Assembly (NCBI GenBank): GCA_020629415.1
Contig: JAHDDL010000001.1
Span: 189,942-253,941, forward strand
Reading direction: 5' to 3'
Length of the DNA: 64,000 nt
Source: Maribacter sp.
GTDB lineage: Bacteria; Bacteroidota; Bacteroidia; Flavobacteriales; Flavobacteriaceae
The translations under genes and the position numbers were made by a program. The notes below the pieces were generated by a model. It did no database searches and was not told the origin of the DNA. It was given only the letters and a program-made list of their open reading frames with translations. This document shows, piece after piece, positions 8,155-18,248 of the stretch. Position 1 is the first letter of the stretch; each line of letters opens with the position of its first letter.

Positions 8155-9818
8155 CGTCTCTCTAGTGAAAAATCTGAATGCTCTTTCAATTCCGCGTTTA
8201 AAGTAGTCCTCCAATCCTCAACGACCTCATCGCTTACCTTAAACTTATTTTGAAACTCTGCCAGTAAAGGCTCCATTAGCGTTCTAACACTGTCTATATC
8301 AAAATAAAGTCTCCCTGTTCTTCTAATAAAGAAATCCATAGGGGTTTGTACCATTTCAAAATTAATACCGAACGCCAATTCTGCTTTGGCCAATCTCACA
8401 TAATTATCGGCTTCTACTATCCCCTTATAATTCTCTAGAATAGTCTCTGTTTGCTTACCGTAATTAGTTACCAAAAACCAAGCATCATGCTTTGTAAAAC
8501 CGTCATCTTTAATTTTTACATATACCTCTTCAATGTACTTTTTAACATGCTTGAATTTCTTAAAATCTACATTACCGCATAAAAATATTTTCTCTGTGTA
8601 ACATTCCTTTAATTTAATGTCATGGTCCTCTTCCATTTTTTTGGCAATGCGATCAACCACTCTTTCTGCCATTTTTCTATAACCCGTTAATTTACCACCG
8701 GCTATACTTATTAAACCTGTATCGGACACAAAAATCTCATCTTTTCGGGAAAGTTCTGAAGCAGATTTACCTTCTTCATGAATAAGAGGACGTAAACCTG
8801 CCCAAGAGGAAACTATATCTTCCAATTCAAGATTAATATCAGGGAACATATTATTAACCGCTGAAATCAAATAAATAGCATCGGCCAGATCTGTTCTTAC
8901 CTTGTTCTTATTATCATTATAGTTGGTATCCGTAGTACCCACATAAGTTATTTTACCTCTAGGAATGGCAAACATCATTCTACCATCTGGTATATCAAAA
9001 TAACAAGATTGTTTTACAGGTAATTTTTCATATGGAAAAACTAAATGCACCCCTTTTGTTAAATGAAGCTGTTTTCCTTTTTTAGAATTATTAAGGCTTC
9101 TTAATTCATCTACCCATGGACCAGCTGCGCTGATTACATATTTAGATTTAACCGTAAATTCCTTACCCGTAAGCTCATCTATAACTTTGACCCCGGCAAC
9201 TTTTTCGTTATCATATATAAACTCATTTACCTTGGCATAATTCAATGCTTGTGCACCGAACAAAAGGCTAGTTTTTATATTTTCGATTGTTAAACGAGCA
9301 TCATCGGTCCTATATTCGGCATAATATCCCGCTCCGTTCAAGATCTTTTTAGGTAATAAAGGTTCCAATTTTAAGGCTTCCTTCTTTTCAAGCATCTTTC
9401 GCTTATCATCACCCGTTACCTGAGCAAGAATATCATATACTTTAAGACCAATGGATGTTAACCATTTACCATAAGATCCATTTTCTATTAATGGCAGTAA
9501 CATTTTTTCGGGCAATACCAAATGAGGCGCCAATTTATGTACAATTGCACGTTCTGAGCCTACTTCTTTAACCAACCAAAAATCAAATTGCTTTAAATAT
9601 CGAAGTCCGCCATGTATTAGCTTGGTAGACTTACTACTGGTACCAGAAGCAAAATCCCCTTTTTCGAATACCGCTACTTTTAACCCACGTGATGCAGCAT
9701 CTAATGCAATACCGCCGCCGGTAATTCCCCCTCCTATTACTACTAAATCAAAATCTTCAGATTCTAGTTGATCTATTGTTTTTTGACGTTCTAAATTGGT
9801 AAATTTTATATTCTTCAT
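8151..9818 (-). CDS. glpD: Aerobic glycerol-3-phosphate dehydrogenase (FAD)
   Basis: A 555-residue flavoenzyme, the length of the Bacillus-type GlpD. FAD-binding Rossmann motif VVIGGGITGGGIALDAASRG at about 26-45, then KGDFASGTSSKSTKLIHGGLRYL, diagnostic for GlpD/GlpA. It oxidises glycerol 3-phosphate to dihydroxyacetone phosphate and passes electrons to quinone at the inner membrane. I choose the ATG at 9816-9818, because the 24-residue extension to 9890 is not family-like. It lies 139 bp downstream of glpK on the same strand, so probably co-transcribed with it. Confidence 0.93.
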   Translation of the reverse strand: MKNIKFTNLERQKTIDQLESEDFDLVVIGGGITGGGIALDAASRGLKVAVFEKGDFASGTSSKSTKLIHGGLRYLKQFDFWLVKEVGSERAIVHKLAPHLVLPEKMLLPLIENGSYGKWLTSIGLKVYDILAQVTGDDKRKMLEKKEALKLEPLLPKKILNGAGYYAEYRTDDARLTIENIKTSLLFGAQALNYAKVNEFIYDNEKVAGVKVIDELTGKEFTVKSKYVISAAGPWVDELRSLNNSKKGKQLHLTKGVHLVFPYEKLPVKQSCYFDIPDGRMMFAIPRGKITYVGTTDTNYNDNKNKVRTDLADAIYLISAVNNMFPDINLELEDIVSSWAGLRPLIHEEGKSASELSRKDEIFVSDTGLISIAGGKLTGYRKMAERVVDRIAKKMEEDHDIKLKECYTEKIFLCGNVDFKKFKHVKKYIEEVYVKIKDDGFTKHDAWFLVTNYGKQTETILENYKGIVEADNYVRLAKAELAFGINFEMVQTPMDFFIRRTGRLYFDIDSVRTLMEPLLAEFQNKFKVSDEVVEDWRTTLNAELKEHSDFSLERR

Positions 9819-9957
9819 CAGTAGATGTCTGTTTTGATTAAAACGTTCATTTTGGTCTATATTGGACCAAAACCTAACATTTATAGGCAAAGATAGAACT
9901 AGTGTTATGCTATTCTATGCTCTATAAAATTAATAAATTGTAAAATTGATATTTATG

Positions 9958-11466
<1,509 letters not shown>

Positions 11467-11467
11467 C

Positions 11468-11498
11468 TAAATATAGCGGAAATAAAACTCATTACAAA
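11468..11498 (-). promoter_or_regulatory. Promoter of glpK-glpD
   Basis: On the minus strand: -33 element TTTG (11495-11498), 19-nt spacer, -7 element TATATTTA (11468-11475), followed 20 nt later by the glpK start codon. It matches the Bacteroidetes promoter layout with one -7 mismatch (final A for G). Confidence 0.6.
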
Positions 11499-11675
11499 GC
11501 AGCGAACAGTGCAACAATTGGCAGACTTGTACCTACTATTACTAAAACTACATCCTCATGCCATAAGGCTTATTTCTTCCTATCAACTAAAGCACTCGGC
11601 CATATTGCCATAGCTATTATTCCCTATTATTCCAATAGAGGTAAAAATGTACGTGTAACAGGCTTTTTAAATCGT

Positions 11676-12032
11676 TTACTTGATAAACCCTTTTTCTATA
11701 AAATAATTTACGATAGCTTCTTTCATAAGTACGGTTTGTTCCCCTGCCTTTAAAGAAGGTAATTCTTCAAGCACATTGTAATGAGGCCAACCGTCTTCAT
11801 CGAAAAAACTAAATTCATAGAAGCCATAAGGTTCTAAAAGACGACATATAGCTATATGCATTAAATCTAACTTATCGTCCTTTTTATATTTTCTGTGGTA
11901 CTGTCCTAATTCCTGAACTCCAACCAAGTAAACAATAGCATCTAATTCTAGAGGGTCACCGTCAGAAAACTTTGTTGAAAGCTTTTCTACCAATAATTCC
12001 CACCGTTCTTTTAATTGTATATCCCTAGCCAT
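11676..12032 (-). CDS. Conserved hypothetical protein
   Basis: A 118-residue soluble protein without signal peptide or membrane helix. It is acidic and helical, with aromatic-rich strands near the C-terminus (YGFYEFSFFDEDGWPHYNVLEELP). Its regular composition and codon use support a real gene, and the antisense frame in the same area has no protein-like features. I do not recognise a function. It is divergent from the cvpA-type gene, 81 bp apart. Confidence 0.7.
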   Translation of the reverse strand: MARDIQLKERWELLVEKLSTKFSDGDPLELDAIVYLVGVQELGQYHRKYKKDDKLDLMHIAICRLLEPYGFYEFSFFDEDGWPHYNVLEELPSLKAGEQTVLMKEAIVNYFIEKGFIK

Positions 12033-12113
12033 AATATTAACATCAACTGTAGTATGCTACAGACCTTGCAAAGGTACAAATCAAAGTTCTATATTTGTTA
12101 AAACACTTTACAA

Positions 12114-12638
12114 ATGGGGCTTTTGGATATTTTACTTGGATTACCTTTAATATGGGGTCTATGGAAAGGATATAAGAACGGACTTTTTATGGAAATAGCC
12201 TCTATTGTTGCACTTATTGCAGGTATTTTTGGAGCTATCCATTTTTCATATATCACAGGTGAACATTTATCCGAGCACTTGAATTGGAATGAACGCAATA
12301 TGAGTATCATTGCCTTTGTAATTACGCTAGTGCTTATCATTATCATTGTAAATTTAATTGGAAAGCTATTGACCAAAGTTGCCAATTTTGCTATGCTTGG
12401 TACGTTGAATAAAATTGCGGGCGGTATTTTCGGAACTTTAAAAATTGCCATTTTATTAGGTGCCGCTTTCATATTTATTGATCGCATGGACAGCACCTTT
12501 AATGTGATTACAGAAGAAACTAAAGCGGAATCTATCTTATATCAACCTATAAAAGATATTGGAGCCCTAATTTTTGACACCGTTCTGGTACGTGAAGCTC
12601 CTCCAAGTCAGACTTCAGAGAAGCCAATAATCATATAA
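12114..12638 (+). CDS. CvpA family membrane protein
   Basis: A 174-residue protein with the CvpA layout: four hydrophobic helices (about 1-16, 25-45, 60-85 and 100-120), with the family opening LLDILLGLPLIWGLWKGYKNGL and the conserved GLF near residue 24. In Proteobacteria CvpA is linked to colicin V production and envelope homeostasis; in Bacteroidetes its role is not defined. The C-terminal about 50 residues are polar and cytosolic or periplasmic. Confidence 0.88.
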   Translation: MGLLDILLGLPLIWGLWKGYKNGLFMEIASIVALIAGIFGAIHFSYITGEHLSEHLNWNERNMSIIAFVITLVLIIIIVNLIGKLLTKVANFAMLGTLNKIAGGIFGTLKIAILLGAAFIFIDRMDSTFNVITEETKAESILYQPIKDIGALIFDTVLVREAPPSQTSEKPIII

Positions 12639-12825
12639 TGGCATTATCCGCTAATCTTACTTTTTATACACTTTATCGAATATGCATTTTTGTTGATACC
12701 CAGCATTTAATTTTTCTATAATATTACTCTATCGATAACCCAAATCGATTACGAGAGCTTAGAACACTCTTAACTTTTTACCTACGTCGCTACGCCGAGA
12801 GGCTATATATTTAAAAGACACCTAT

Positions 12826-13305
12826 ATGAAAATGAGATTGCTTTATGCGGTCCCTGTCTTTTTATTGCTTTTTCTTGGTTCTTGTACTAGCGAATCTCTT
12901 GATGAAGCGCCAGTGCTTGAAGCTGAAAACGTTTTAACTATAGAACAGGACCTACTTGACATTGTTAATGAACACAGATTAAGCATAAACACTAATACAT
13001 TGGCTTTTAGTGACGTAGCTTACAGATATGCCAATCTCCATACAGATTATATGATTTCTAAAGGTAGCATTAGTCATGACAACTTCAGTTCAAGAGCATC
13101 TAAAATTGATTCTGAAATAAGTGTTGAAATGGTTGCAGAAAATGTAGCCAAAGATTATCAAACTGCCCTAGAAGCTTTTGAAGGATGGTATATAAGTAGT
13201 AGTCATAAAAAAACAATGGAGGGCGATTTTACCCATACCGGAATAAGTGTCAAGAAAGATGACTTTGGCAACTTCTACTTTACCCAACTATTCTATAAGC
13301 AGTAA
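12826..13305 (+). CDS. CAP (SCP/PR1) domain lipoprotein, copy 1
   Basis: A 159-residue exported lipoprotein: signal peptide ending LLFLGSC (Cys about residue 20), then a CAP domain from about 42 with IVNEHRLSINTNTLAFS, YANLHTDYMI, the metal-site-like SISHDNFSSRA and VAENVA, and the C-terminal SSHKKTMEGDFTHTGIS. CAP proteins in bacteria are poorly characterised secreted proteins. A close paralogue lies 256 bp downstream on the same strand, indicating a local duplication. Confidence 0.88.
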   Translation: MKMRLLYAVPVFLLLFLGSCTSESLDEAPVLEAENVLTIEQDLLDIVNEHRLSINTNTLAFSDVAYRYANLHTDYMISKGSISHDNFSSRASKIDSEISVEMVAENVAKDYQTALEAFEGWYISSSHKKTMEGDFTHTGISVKKDDFGNFYFTQLFYKQ

Positions 13306-13561
13306 ATCCATATAACTTTTCTACCTATTCAAAGGCTTTTAATAATTATATATAGCTGGAGTATTTTAAATGTAGATGCCGGCAATAAATTATATGAAAT
13401 GCACTTTTCTACGGTGTAATATTAAATACAATTTAGCGAGAGACCTGAATATCACCATTATGGGTAGCTTAACGAATTTTTAAGACCCTGTGTAGATGAT
13501 TTAATACTAGCGCTAATCAACAAGACTATTTTTGGCACTCACTAAAAAATAGTTTCCCTAC

Positions 13562-14068
13562 ATGAAATCCACCTTCATCTATTCAGCTCTAATTTTAGCC
13601 CTTTTATCATCTTGTTCAAAAAACCAAAATTCTACGGATTACGAAGAAAATTCTGAATATATATTAACAAAATACACCCTAGCTTCTTCTAAAAATCATA
13701 GCACAATTGAAGCAGAACTTTTTCAATTAATAAATAACTATAGAATAGAACTTGGTTTAAATGAACTGGTTTTTGAAAACGCCACTTACTACTATGCAAG
13801 CCTTCATACCAATTATATGATTTCTAAAAAAAACACAAGTCATGATAATTTTAGTAAACGCGCAGAATATATTTCTGAACAATTGGACGCCGATTTTGTG
13901 TCTGAAAATGTTGCTCGTAACTATGAAACCATAGAGGATGCTTTTGCTGCATGGTTAAAAAACCCCGGACACAAAAAAAATATTGAAGGCAATTTCATCT
14001 ATTCGGCAATCAGTATTAATCAAGACAACAACGGGGAGTATTATTTCACGCAAATATTTGTACAATAA
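13562..14068 (+). CDS. CAP (SCP/PR1) domain lipoprotein, copy 2
   Basis: A 168-residue paralogue of the preceding gene. The signal peptide ends LLSSCS (Cys about residue 18). CAP domain: LINNYRIELGLNELVFE, YASLHTNYMISKKNTSHDNFSKRA, VSENVARNYE and GHKKNIEGNFIYSAIS. The two copies share the same order of motifs but differ at many positions, so the duplication is not recent. A strong terminator follows at 14096-14122. Confidence 0.88.
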   Translation: MKSTFIYSALILALLSSCSKNQNSTDYEENSEYILTKYTLASSKNHSTIEAELFQLINNYRIELGLNELVFENATYYYASLHTNYMISKKNTSHDNFSKRAEYISEQLDADFVSENVARNYETIEDAFAAWLKNPGHKKNIEGNFIYSAISINQDNNGEYYFTQIFVQ

Positions 14069-14095
14069 CAAAATTGATTACTCATTTTCCATATA

Positions 14096-14122
14096 TGCCT
14101 TTGCGCTGCAAAGGCATTTTTT
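14096..14122 (+). terminator. Rho-independent terminator after CAP copy 2
   Basis: Perfect 9-bp stem TGCCTTTGC (14096-14104) / GCAAAGGCA (14108-14116) with a 3-nt loop and a run of six T. Confidence 0.85.
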
Positions 14123-14181
14123 ATGCTTACCTTTTAGGTGAAAAAGAACCGTTTCTTTAACTTTCACTTAAATTCACAGAA

Positions 14182-14721
14182 ATGAGTATACGAGCACCCT
14201 TTAATCTTAATAATTGGATTGAAGAAAACAGAGCTTCACTTAAGCCCCCTGTTGGAAACAAAAATTTATATAAAGATGCCGGCGATTACATTGTTATGAT
14301 CGTTGCCGGACCAAATGCAAGAAAAGACTATCACTATAACGAAACCGAAGAGCTTTTCTATCAACTTGAAGGAAACATAGAAGTTCATATTCAAGAAGAC
14401 GGTAAAAAGCGTACCATGCAATTAGGACCTGGAGATATGTATTTGCATCCGGCAAAAGTTCCACATTCCCCGGTTCGCAAAGAAGGCTCTATCGGCTTGG
14501 TCATAGAACGTAAGCGTAACCATATGAATGTTGACGACGGTCTTTTATGGTTTTGCGATAATTGCAACCACAAGTTATATGAAGCTTATTTTACCCTTCA
14601 TGATATTGAAAAAGATTTTTTATCCCATTTTAAACATTTTTATAGCTCAGAAGAATTAAGAACCTGCGATAATTGCGGTACTGTAATGCCAGTTGATGAA
14701 CGTTTTATAGCTAAAGAATAA
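14182..14721 (+). CDS. nbaC: 3-Hydroxyanthranilate 3,4-dioxygenase
   Basis: A 179-residue cupin dioxygenase of the kynurenine pathway, opening the ring of 3-hydroxyanthranilate to 2-amino-3-carboxymuconate semialdehyde. The catalytic iron ligands sit at the positions known from the bacterial enzyme: His51, Glu57 (in HYNETEELFY) and His95 (KVPHSP). The C-terminal rubredoxin-like iron site is complete: CDNC (Cys125, Cys128) and CDNC (Cys162, Cys165). Its stop codon shares one base with the start of the next gene, so the two are translationally coupled. Confidence 0.95.
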   Translation: MSIRAPFNLNNWIEENRASLKPPVGNKNLYKDAGDYIVMIVAGPNARKDYHYNETEELFYQLEGNIEVHIQEDGKKRTMQLGPGDMYLHPAKVPHSPVRKEGSIGLVIERKRNHMNVDDGLLWFCDNCNHKLYEAYFTLHDIEKDFLSHFKHFYSSEELRTCDNCGTVMPVDERFIAKE

Positions 14722-15092
14722 TGGTAATAGCCACAAAATTAGTTACAGCTCTTGTAGCGTTCATCCATATTTATATTTTTTGGTTTGAAATGTTCGCATG
14801 GACCACGACCGGTAGAAAGGTTTTTAGAAATTTTCCGAAAGATTTATTTGAGCCCACAAAATCTATGGCGGCAAACCAAGGGCTGTACAATGGCTTTTTG
14901 GCAGCAGGTTTAATTTGGTCTTTTTTCATCACCAATATAGAATGGTCCGCAAATGTTGCACTCTTCTTTTTAAGCTGTGTTGCCATAGCCGGTATATATG
15001 GCGCTACCACCGTAAGTAAAAAAATATTCATTGTCCAAAGTGTGCCTGCGCTTATAGGAATTATTCTATGGTGTATTATAAAACTCGCTTAG
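14721..15092 (+). CDS. DUF1304 domain membrane protein
   Basis: A 123-residue integral membrane protein with four predicted helices (about 4-22, 50-70, 75-95 and 100-120). The start VIATKLVTALVAFIHIYIFWFEMFAW and the ANQGLYNGFLAAGLIW segment match the DUF1304 family. The biochemical role is unknown. Its start overlaps the stop of the 3-hydroxyanthranilate dioxygenase gene (TAATG), so they form one transcription unit. Confidence 0.88.
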   Translation: MVIATKLVTALVAFIHIYIFWFEMFAWTTTGRKVFRNFPKDLFEPTKSMAANQGLYNGFLAAGLIWSFFITNIEWSANVALFFLSCVAIAGIYGATTVSKKIFIVQSVPALIGIILWCIIKLA

Positions 15093-15127
15093 CTTCAAAT
15101 TGTTCTTTACAAGGATAAAATTCTTTG

Positions 15128-15135
15128 TATTTTTG
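15128..15135 (+). promoter_or_regulatory. -7 box of the aldehyde dehydrogenase gene
   Basis: TATTTTTG, a full TAnnTTTG match, 37 bases upstream of the ATG at 15173. The nearest upstream TTG is 24 nt away, so the -33 element is weak. Confidence 0.5.
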
Positions 15136-15172
15136 TAACATATCTAACAATAAATACGCAAAAAGTTATAAT

Positions 15173-16726
15173 ATGTCAAAAATAGCAACAGATTTCGGAA
15201 TACATGACGCCTTGAAAGCGTTGGGAATAAAAGATATTAACGAAGGTACCTCAACGGGGACACATCAATTTTCATCTGGCGAAATAATATCATCATACTC
15301 ACCGGTAGACGGTTCATTAATAGCTAAAGTAAAATCAACTACAGAAGCCGACTATGAAAAAGTAATGTCTACCGCAACCATAGCTTTTAAGGAATGGAGA
15401 ACAAAGCCTGCTCCGCAACGTGGAGAAATTGTTAGACAATTTGGAGAAAAACTTAGAGAACTAAAAGAACCCCTTGGCAAACTTGTTTCTTATGAAATGG
15501 GGAAAAGCTACCAAGAGGGCCTGGGAGAAGTTCAAGAAATGATAGATATTTGTGATTTTGCAGTTGGTCTCTCCCGTCAGTTACATGGTCTTACTATGCA
15601 TTCAGAAAGACCTGGTCATAGAATGTACGAGCAATATCATCCGTTAGGGGTTGTAGGAATTATATCTGCATTTAATTTTCCTGTTGCCGTTTGGGCATGG
15701 AACACGGCACTTGCATGGATCTGTGGGGATGTTTGTGTTTGGAAACCATCGGAAAAAACACCTTTATGCGGAGTAGCTTGTCAAAATATTGCTGCTGAAG
15801 TATTTAAGGCAAACAATTTACCGGAAGGTATTTCTTGTTTAATTAATGGGGATTACAACATCGGTGAGTTAATGACACAAGATAAAAGAATACCTTTGGT
15901 ATCTGCAACGGGATCTATAAGAATGGGTAAAATAGTAGCTCAGGCAGTTGCTGCCCGTCTTGGAAAATCTTTACTGGAGCTTGGCGGTAACAATGCCATT
16001 ATAGTTACACCGGACGCCGATTTGAAAATGACGGTTATAGGTGCTGTATTCGGTGCCGTGGGCACAGCCGGTCAACGTTGTACTTCTACTAGAAGATTAA
16101 TCATCCATGAGTCTATGTACGATAAGGTTAAAGATGCCGTTGTTGCCGCTTACCAGCAACTAAGAATAGGTAACCCATTGGATGAAAACAATCATGTTGG
16201 TCCATTGATCGATACAGATGCTGTCGCACAATATAACAAAGCATTGGAAAAAGTAGTAGACGAAGGTGGTAAACTTATCGTTGAAGGCGGTGTGTTGGAA
16301 GGTGAAGGTTATGAAAGCGGTTGCTATGTAAAACCTGCCATTGCCGAAGCCGAAAACAATTTTGAAATTGTACAGCACGAAACGTTTGCACCTGTACTTT
16401 ACTTATTAAAATATTCAGGTGATGTAGAAAATGCCATTGCTATTCAAAATGGTGTTGTTCAAGGTCTTTCATCTGCAATTATGACCAATAATTTAAGAGA
16501 GGCAGAACGTTTTCTTTCCGCTTGGGGCAGTGATTGCGGTATAGCAAATGTAAACATTGGTACATCAGGAGCTGAAATAGGTGGAGCCTTTGGCGGTGAA
16601 AAAGAAACCGGCGGTGGCCGTGAGAGTGGATCGGACGCTTGGAAAGTATATATGAGAAGACAGACAAATACTATTAATTATACTACCGAACTTCCTTTAG
16701 CACAAGGAATAAAGTTCGATCTATAA
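15173..16726 (+). CDS. Aldehyde dehydrogenase, antiquitin (ALDH7) type
   Basis: A 517-residue ALDH from the ATG at 15173; the 16-residue upstream extension contains promoter-like sequence. Catalytic Cys is in GTAGQRCTSTRR (about residue 303), the general-base Glu in LLELGGNN (about 269) and the oxyanion Asn in SAFNFPVAVW (about 168). The overall pattern (EQYHPLGVVGIISAFNFP, GGAFGGEKETGGGRESGSDAWK) is that of ALDH7/antiquitin, which oxidises alpha-aminoadipic semialdehyde in lysine degradation. Because a kynurenine-pathway gene lies upstream, a role on aminomuconic semialdehyde is an alternative, but the family features favour the first. Confidence 0.9.
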   Translation: MSKIATDFGIHDALKALGIKDINEGTSTGTHQFSSGEIISSYSPVDGSLIAKVKSTTEADYEKVMSTATIAFKEWRTKPAPQRGEIVRQFGEKLRELKEPLGKLVSYEMGKSYQEGLGEVQEMIDICDFAVGLSRQLHGLTMHSERPGHRMYEQYHPLGVVGIISAFNFPVAVWAWNTALAWICGDVCVWKPSEKTPLCGVACQNIAAEVFKANNLPEGISCLINGDYNIGELMTQDKRIPLVSATGSIRMGKIVAQAVAARLGKSLLELGGNNAIIVTPDADLKMTVIGAVFGAVGTAGQRCTSTRRLIIHESMYDKVKDAVVAAYQQLRIGNPLDENNHVGPLIDTDAVAQYNKALEKVVDEGGKLIVEGGVLEGEGYESGCYVKPAIAEAENNFEIVQHETFAPVLYLLKYSGDVENAIAIQNGVVQGLSSAIMTNNLREAERFLSAWGSDCGIANVNIGTSGAEIGGAFGGEKETGGGRESGSDAWKVYMRRQTNTINYTTELPLAQGIKFDL

Positions 16727-16734
16727 TAAGCTCA

Positions 16735-16853
16735 TAATTTTCTTTGCATGTTATGTTCAATACCAGGTCGTTTATGAATTGGTAGTTTCATTTGACCAAC
16801 TGCCATGAAGCAAAGCCTGTATTCCCAGAATAATGAACATGCAAAGAAAATTA
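16735..16853. repeat. 18-bp perfect inverted repeat bracketing a 119-bp segment
   Basis: TAATTTTCTTTGCATGTT at 16735-16752 is repeated exactly in inverse at 16836-16853, separated by 83 nt. The interior has a weaker nested pairing (GGTAGTT near 16781 with AACTGCC near 16798). No transposase and no obvious target-site duplication are present, so it could be a miniature element, an RNA with a long stem, or a protein-binding pair. Confidence 0.7.
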
Positions 16854-16999
16854 ATAATACCTTTTATTTTTTTCTTCATTTTATAGTGTAATTTCCTCTG
16901 TATTAAACTAGTAAAAAGTTGCACTTAATTCAACAATTTCTGTACAGGTTTACACAAATATTGTATAGTTGGATTATAAATTCCTTCACTTTAAAGCAA

Positions 17000-17036
17000 A
17001 AAAAATCCTGTCGACCAACGTAAACAGGATTTTTTA
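17000..17036. terminator. Terminator-like hairpin upstream of the OmpA gene
   Basis: Arms AAAAAATCCTGT (17000-17011) and ACAGGATTTTTT (17024-17035) around a 12-nt loop, with A and T tracts on both sides, so it could act on either strand. It lies 270 bp past the aldehyde dehydrogenase stop. The bases before it (TTAAAGCAAAAAAAATCC) are nearly the same as those before the terminator at 18910. Confidence 0.7.
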
Positions 17037-17051
17037 ACCAACTAACTCAAA
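17037..17051 (+). repeat. Direct repeat ACCAACTAACTCAAA, copy 1
   Basis: 15-nt sequence directly after a run of T. The same 15 nt, again after a run of T, occurs at 17156-17170, 119 bp downstream. Function unknown; it may be part of transcript leaders. Confidence 0.7.
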
Positions 17052-17155
17052 ACTTGAAATATATCATCAATGCCCAATCTTTGTGGGGAGATGCATATCG
17101 TTTCTATACATACGCAAAAATGCAATTAATAGTTGTCGATGTCTACACTTTTTTT

Positions 17156-17170
17156 ACCAACTAACTCAAA
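17156..17170 (+). repeat. Direct repeat ACCAACTAACTCAAA, copy 2
   Basis: Second exact copy of the 15-nt repeat, preceded by seven T, about 137 bp upstream of the OmpA-type lipoprotein start. Confidence 0.7.
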
Positions 17171-17307
17171 GATTGTATAGTTCGTTCAGTATTTTATATA
17201 TCCGGATTTTACATAATGATTGATTGTAAGGTAATTAGCAGCCAATCTTTTAACATTTTTAAGTTTTTTTTAATAAATTGTGCGCTAAACACTAAACATT
17301 TCGTACA

Positions 17308-18216
17308 ATGACAAGAACAATCAAGTATTTATTTTTGATGTTGATCACCATTGTAGTCGGCACCTACTTCTTTATCACCTGTTGCAGCGAATGCGGCGCG
17401 GGAGTTACAAGCACAGCGCCTACTACAGAAAAGGAAATCATTAAAGAGCCCTCTGCTACATCTTACCCCTTCGCTATCGACGGTAACGGATTTGCCTATA
17501 ACACGAATGACAATTATAATTTTAATGTGTCATCCCATAACTTTTTAACTCCACTAAGTGCAGATCTTACCAAAGGGATTACAGGTTTACAAAGTCATTT
17601 GTCCTCTAACGCAAATAATGTTATTAACGTTACGGGATATTATACCAGCCAAGAAGAGAACAATACCGCTTTCCCTAATTTGGGTCTTGCAAGAGCCAAT
17701 TCCATTAAAAACGATTTAGCATCTAAAGGTATTCCTACCGCTCAAATTAATACGCAAGGAAAACTTATGGACGAAATGATACCAAAAGAAGGAACCTATT
17801 GGGGTGCAGCATCTTTTGGCCTAGTAGAAAAATCCGCTACCGCAGAAGATGAGTTAAAGGCATTATATGAAAAAATAAATGCTGATCCGTTAATTCTTTA
17901 CTTCAATACTGCAGAAGCATCAATTCACTTAGATGCCGCTCAGAGACAAAAGGTTGCCGATATTTCTAGATATTTAGATAAAGTTTCTGATGCTACCGCA
18001 AGCGTTGTTGGTCATACAGATGCAACTGGTCAAGCAAGCACTAATATGAGACTAGGTCAAGATAGAGCAGAATTTGCCAAAAATTACTTAATGCAAAACG
18101 GAATAGCTGCAGACAAAATAATTGCTACGTCTAAAGGACAAACGCAACCAATTGCCACAAATGCCACTGAAGAAGGCAGAGTAAAAAATAGACGAACAGT
18201 TATTACATTAAAATAA
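17308..18216 (+). CDS. OmpA-family lipoprotein
   Basis: A 302-residue envelope protein. N-terminal hydrophobic segment (about 6-25) ends at ITCC, consistent with a lipoprotein signal. The C-terminal domain (about 195-302) is a clear OmpA peptidoglycan-binding domain: VVGHTDATGQASTNMRLGQDRAEFAKNYL and GRVKNRRTVITLK. The middle part (about 70-155) contains a degenerate relative with GLARANSIKNDLASKGIPTAQI, suggesting two OmpA-like domains in tandem. Likely anchors the outer membrane to the cell wall. It is followed after 32 bp by the HhH membrane protein gene, probably in the same operon. Confidence 0.88.
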   Translation: MTRTIKYLFLMLITIVVGTYFFITCCSECGAGVTSTAPTTEKEIIKEPSATSYPFAIDGNGFAYNTNDNYNFNVSSHNFLTPLSADLTKGITGLQSHLSSNANNVINVTGYYTSQEENNTAFPNLGLARANSIKNDLASKGIPTAQINTQGKLMDEMIPKEGTYWGAASFGLVEKSATAEDELKALYEKINADPLILYFNTAEASIHLDAAQRQKVADISRYLDKVSDATASVVGHTDATGQASTNMRLGQDRAEFAKNYLMQNGIAADKIIATSKGQTQPIATNATEEGRVKNRRTVITLK

Positions 18217-18248
18217 AACATACACTAATCCTATAAATAAGTAAAATC

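Larger units (their letters stand above)
16727..17307. other. 581-bp gene-free region with inverted repeat, terminator and direct repeats
   Basis: No credible coding frame. The region holds a long-loop inverted repeat (16735-16853), a terminator-like hairpin (17000-17036), two copies of a 15-nt direct repeat (17037-17051 and 17156-17170) and a promoter-like pair TTG/AATCTTTG (17054-17083). The listed parts are described separately. Confidence 0.6.

Noticed and set aside
12639..12825. tRNA-like sequence before the first CAP gene
   Set aside because: Some short inverted pairs, but no complete cloverleaf or anticodon arm.
16735..16853. Insertion sequence
   Set aside because: Only 119 bp, no transposase frame and no visible target duplication; kept as an inverted repeat.
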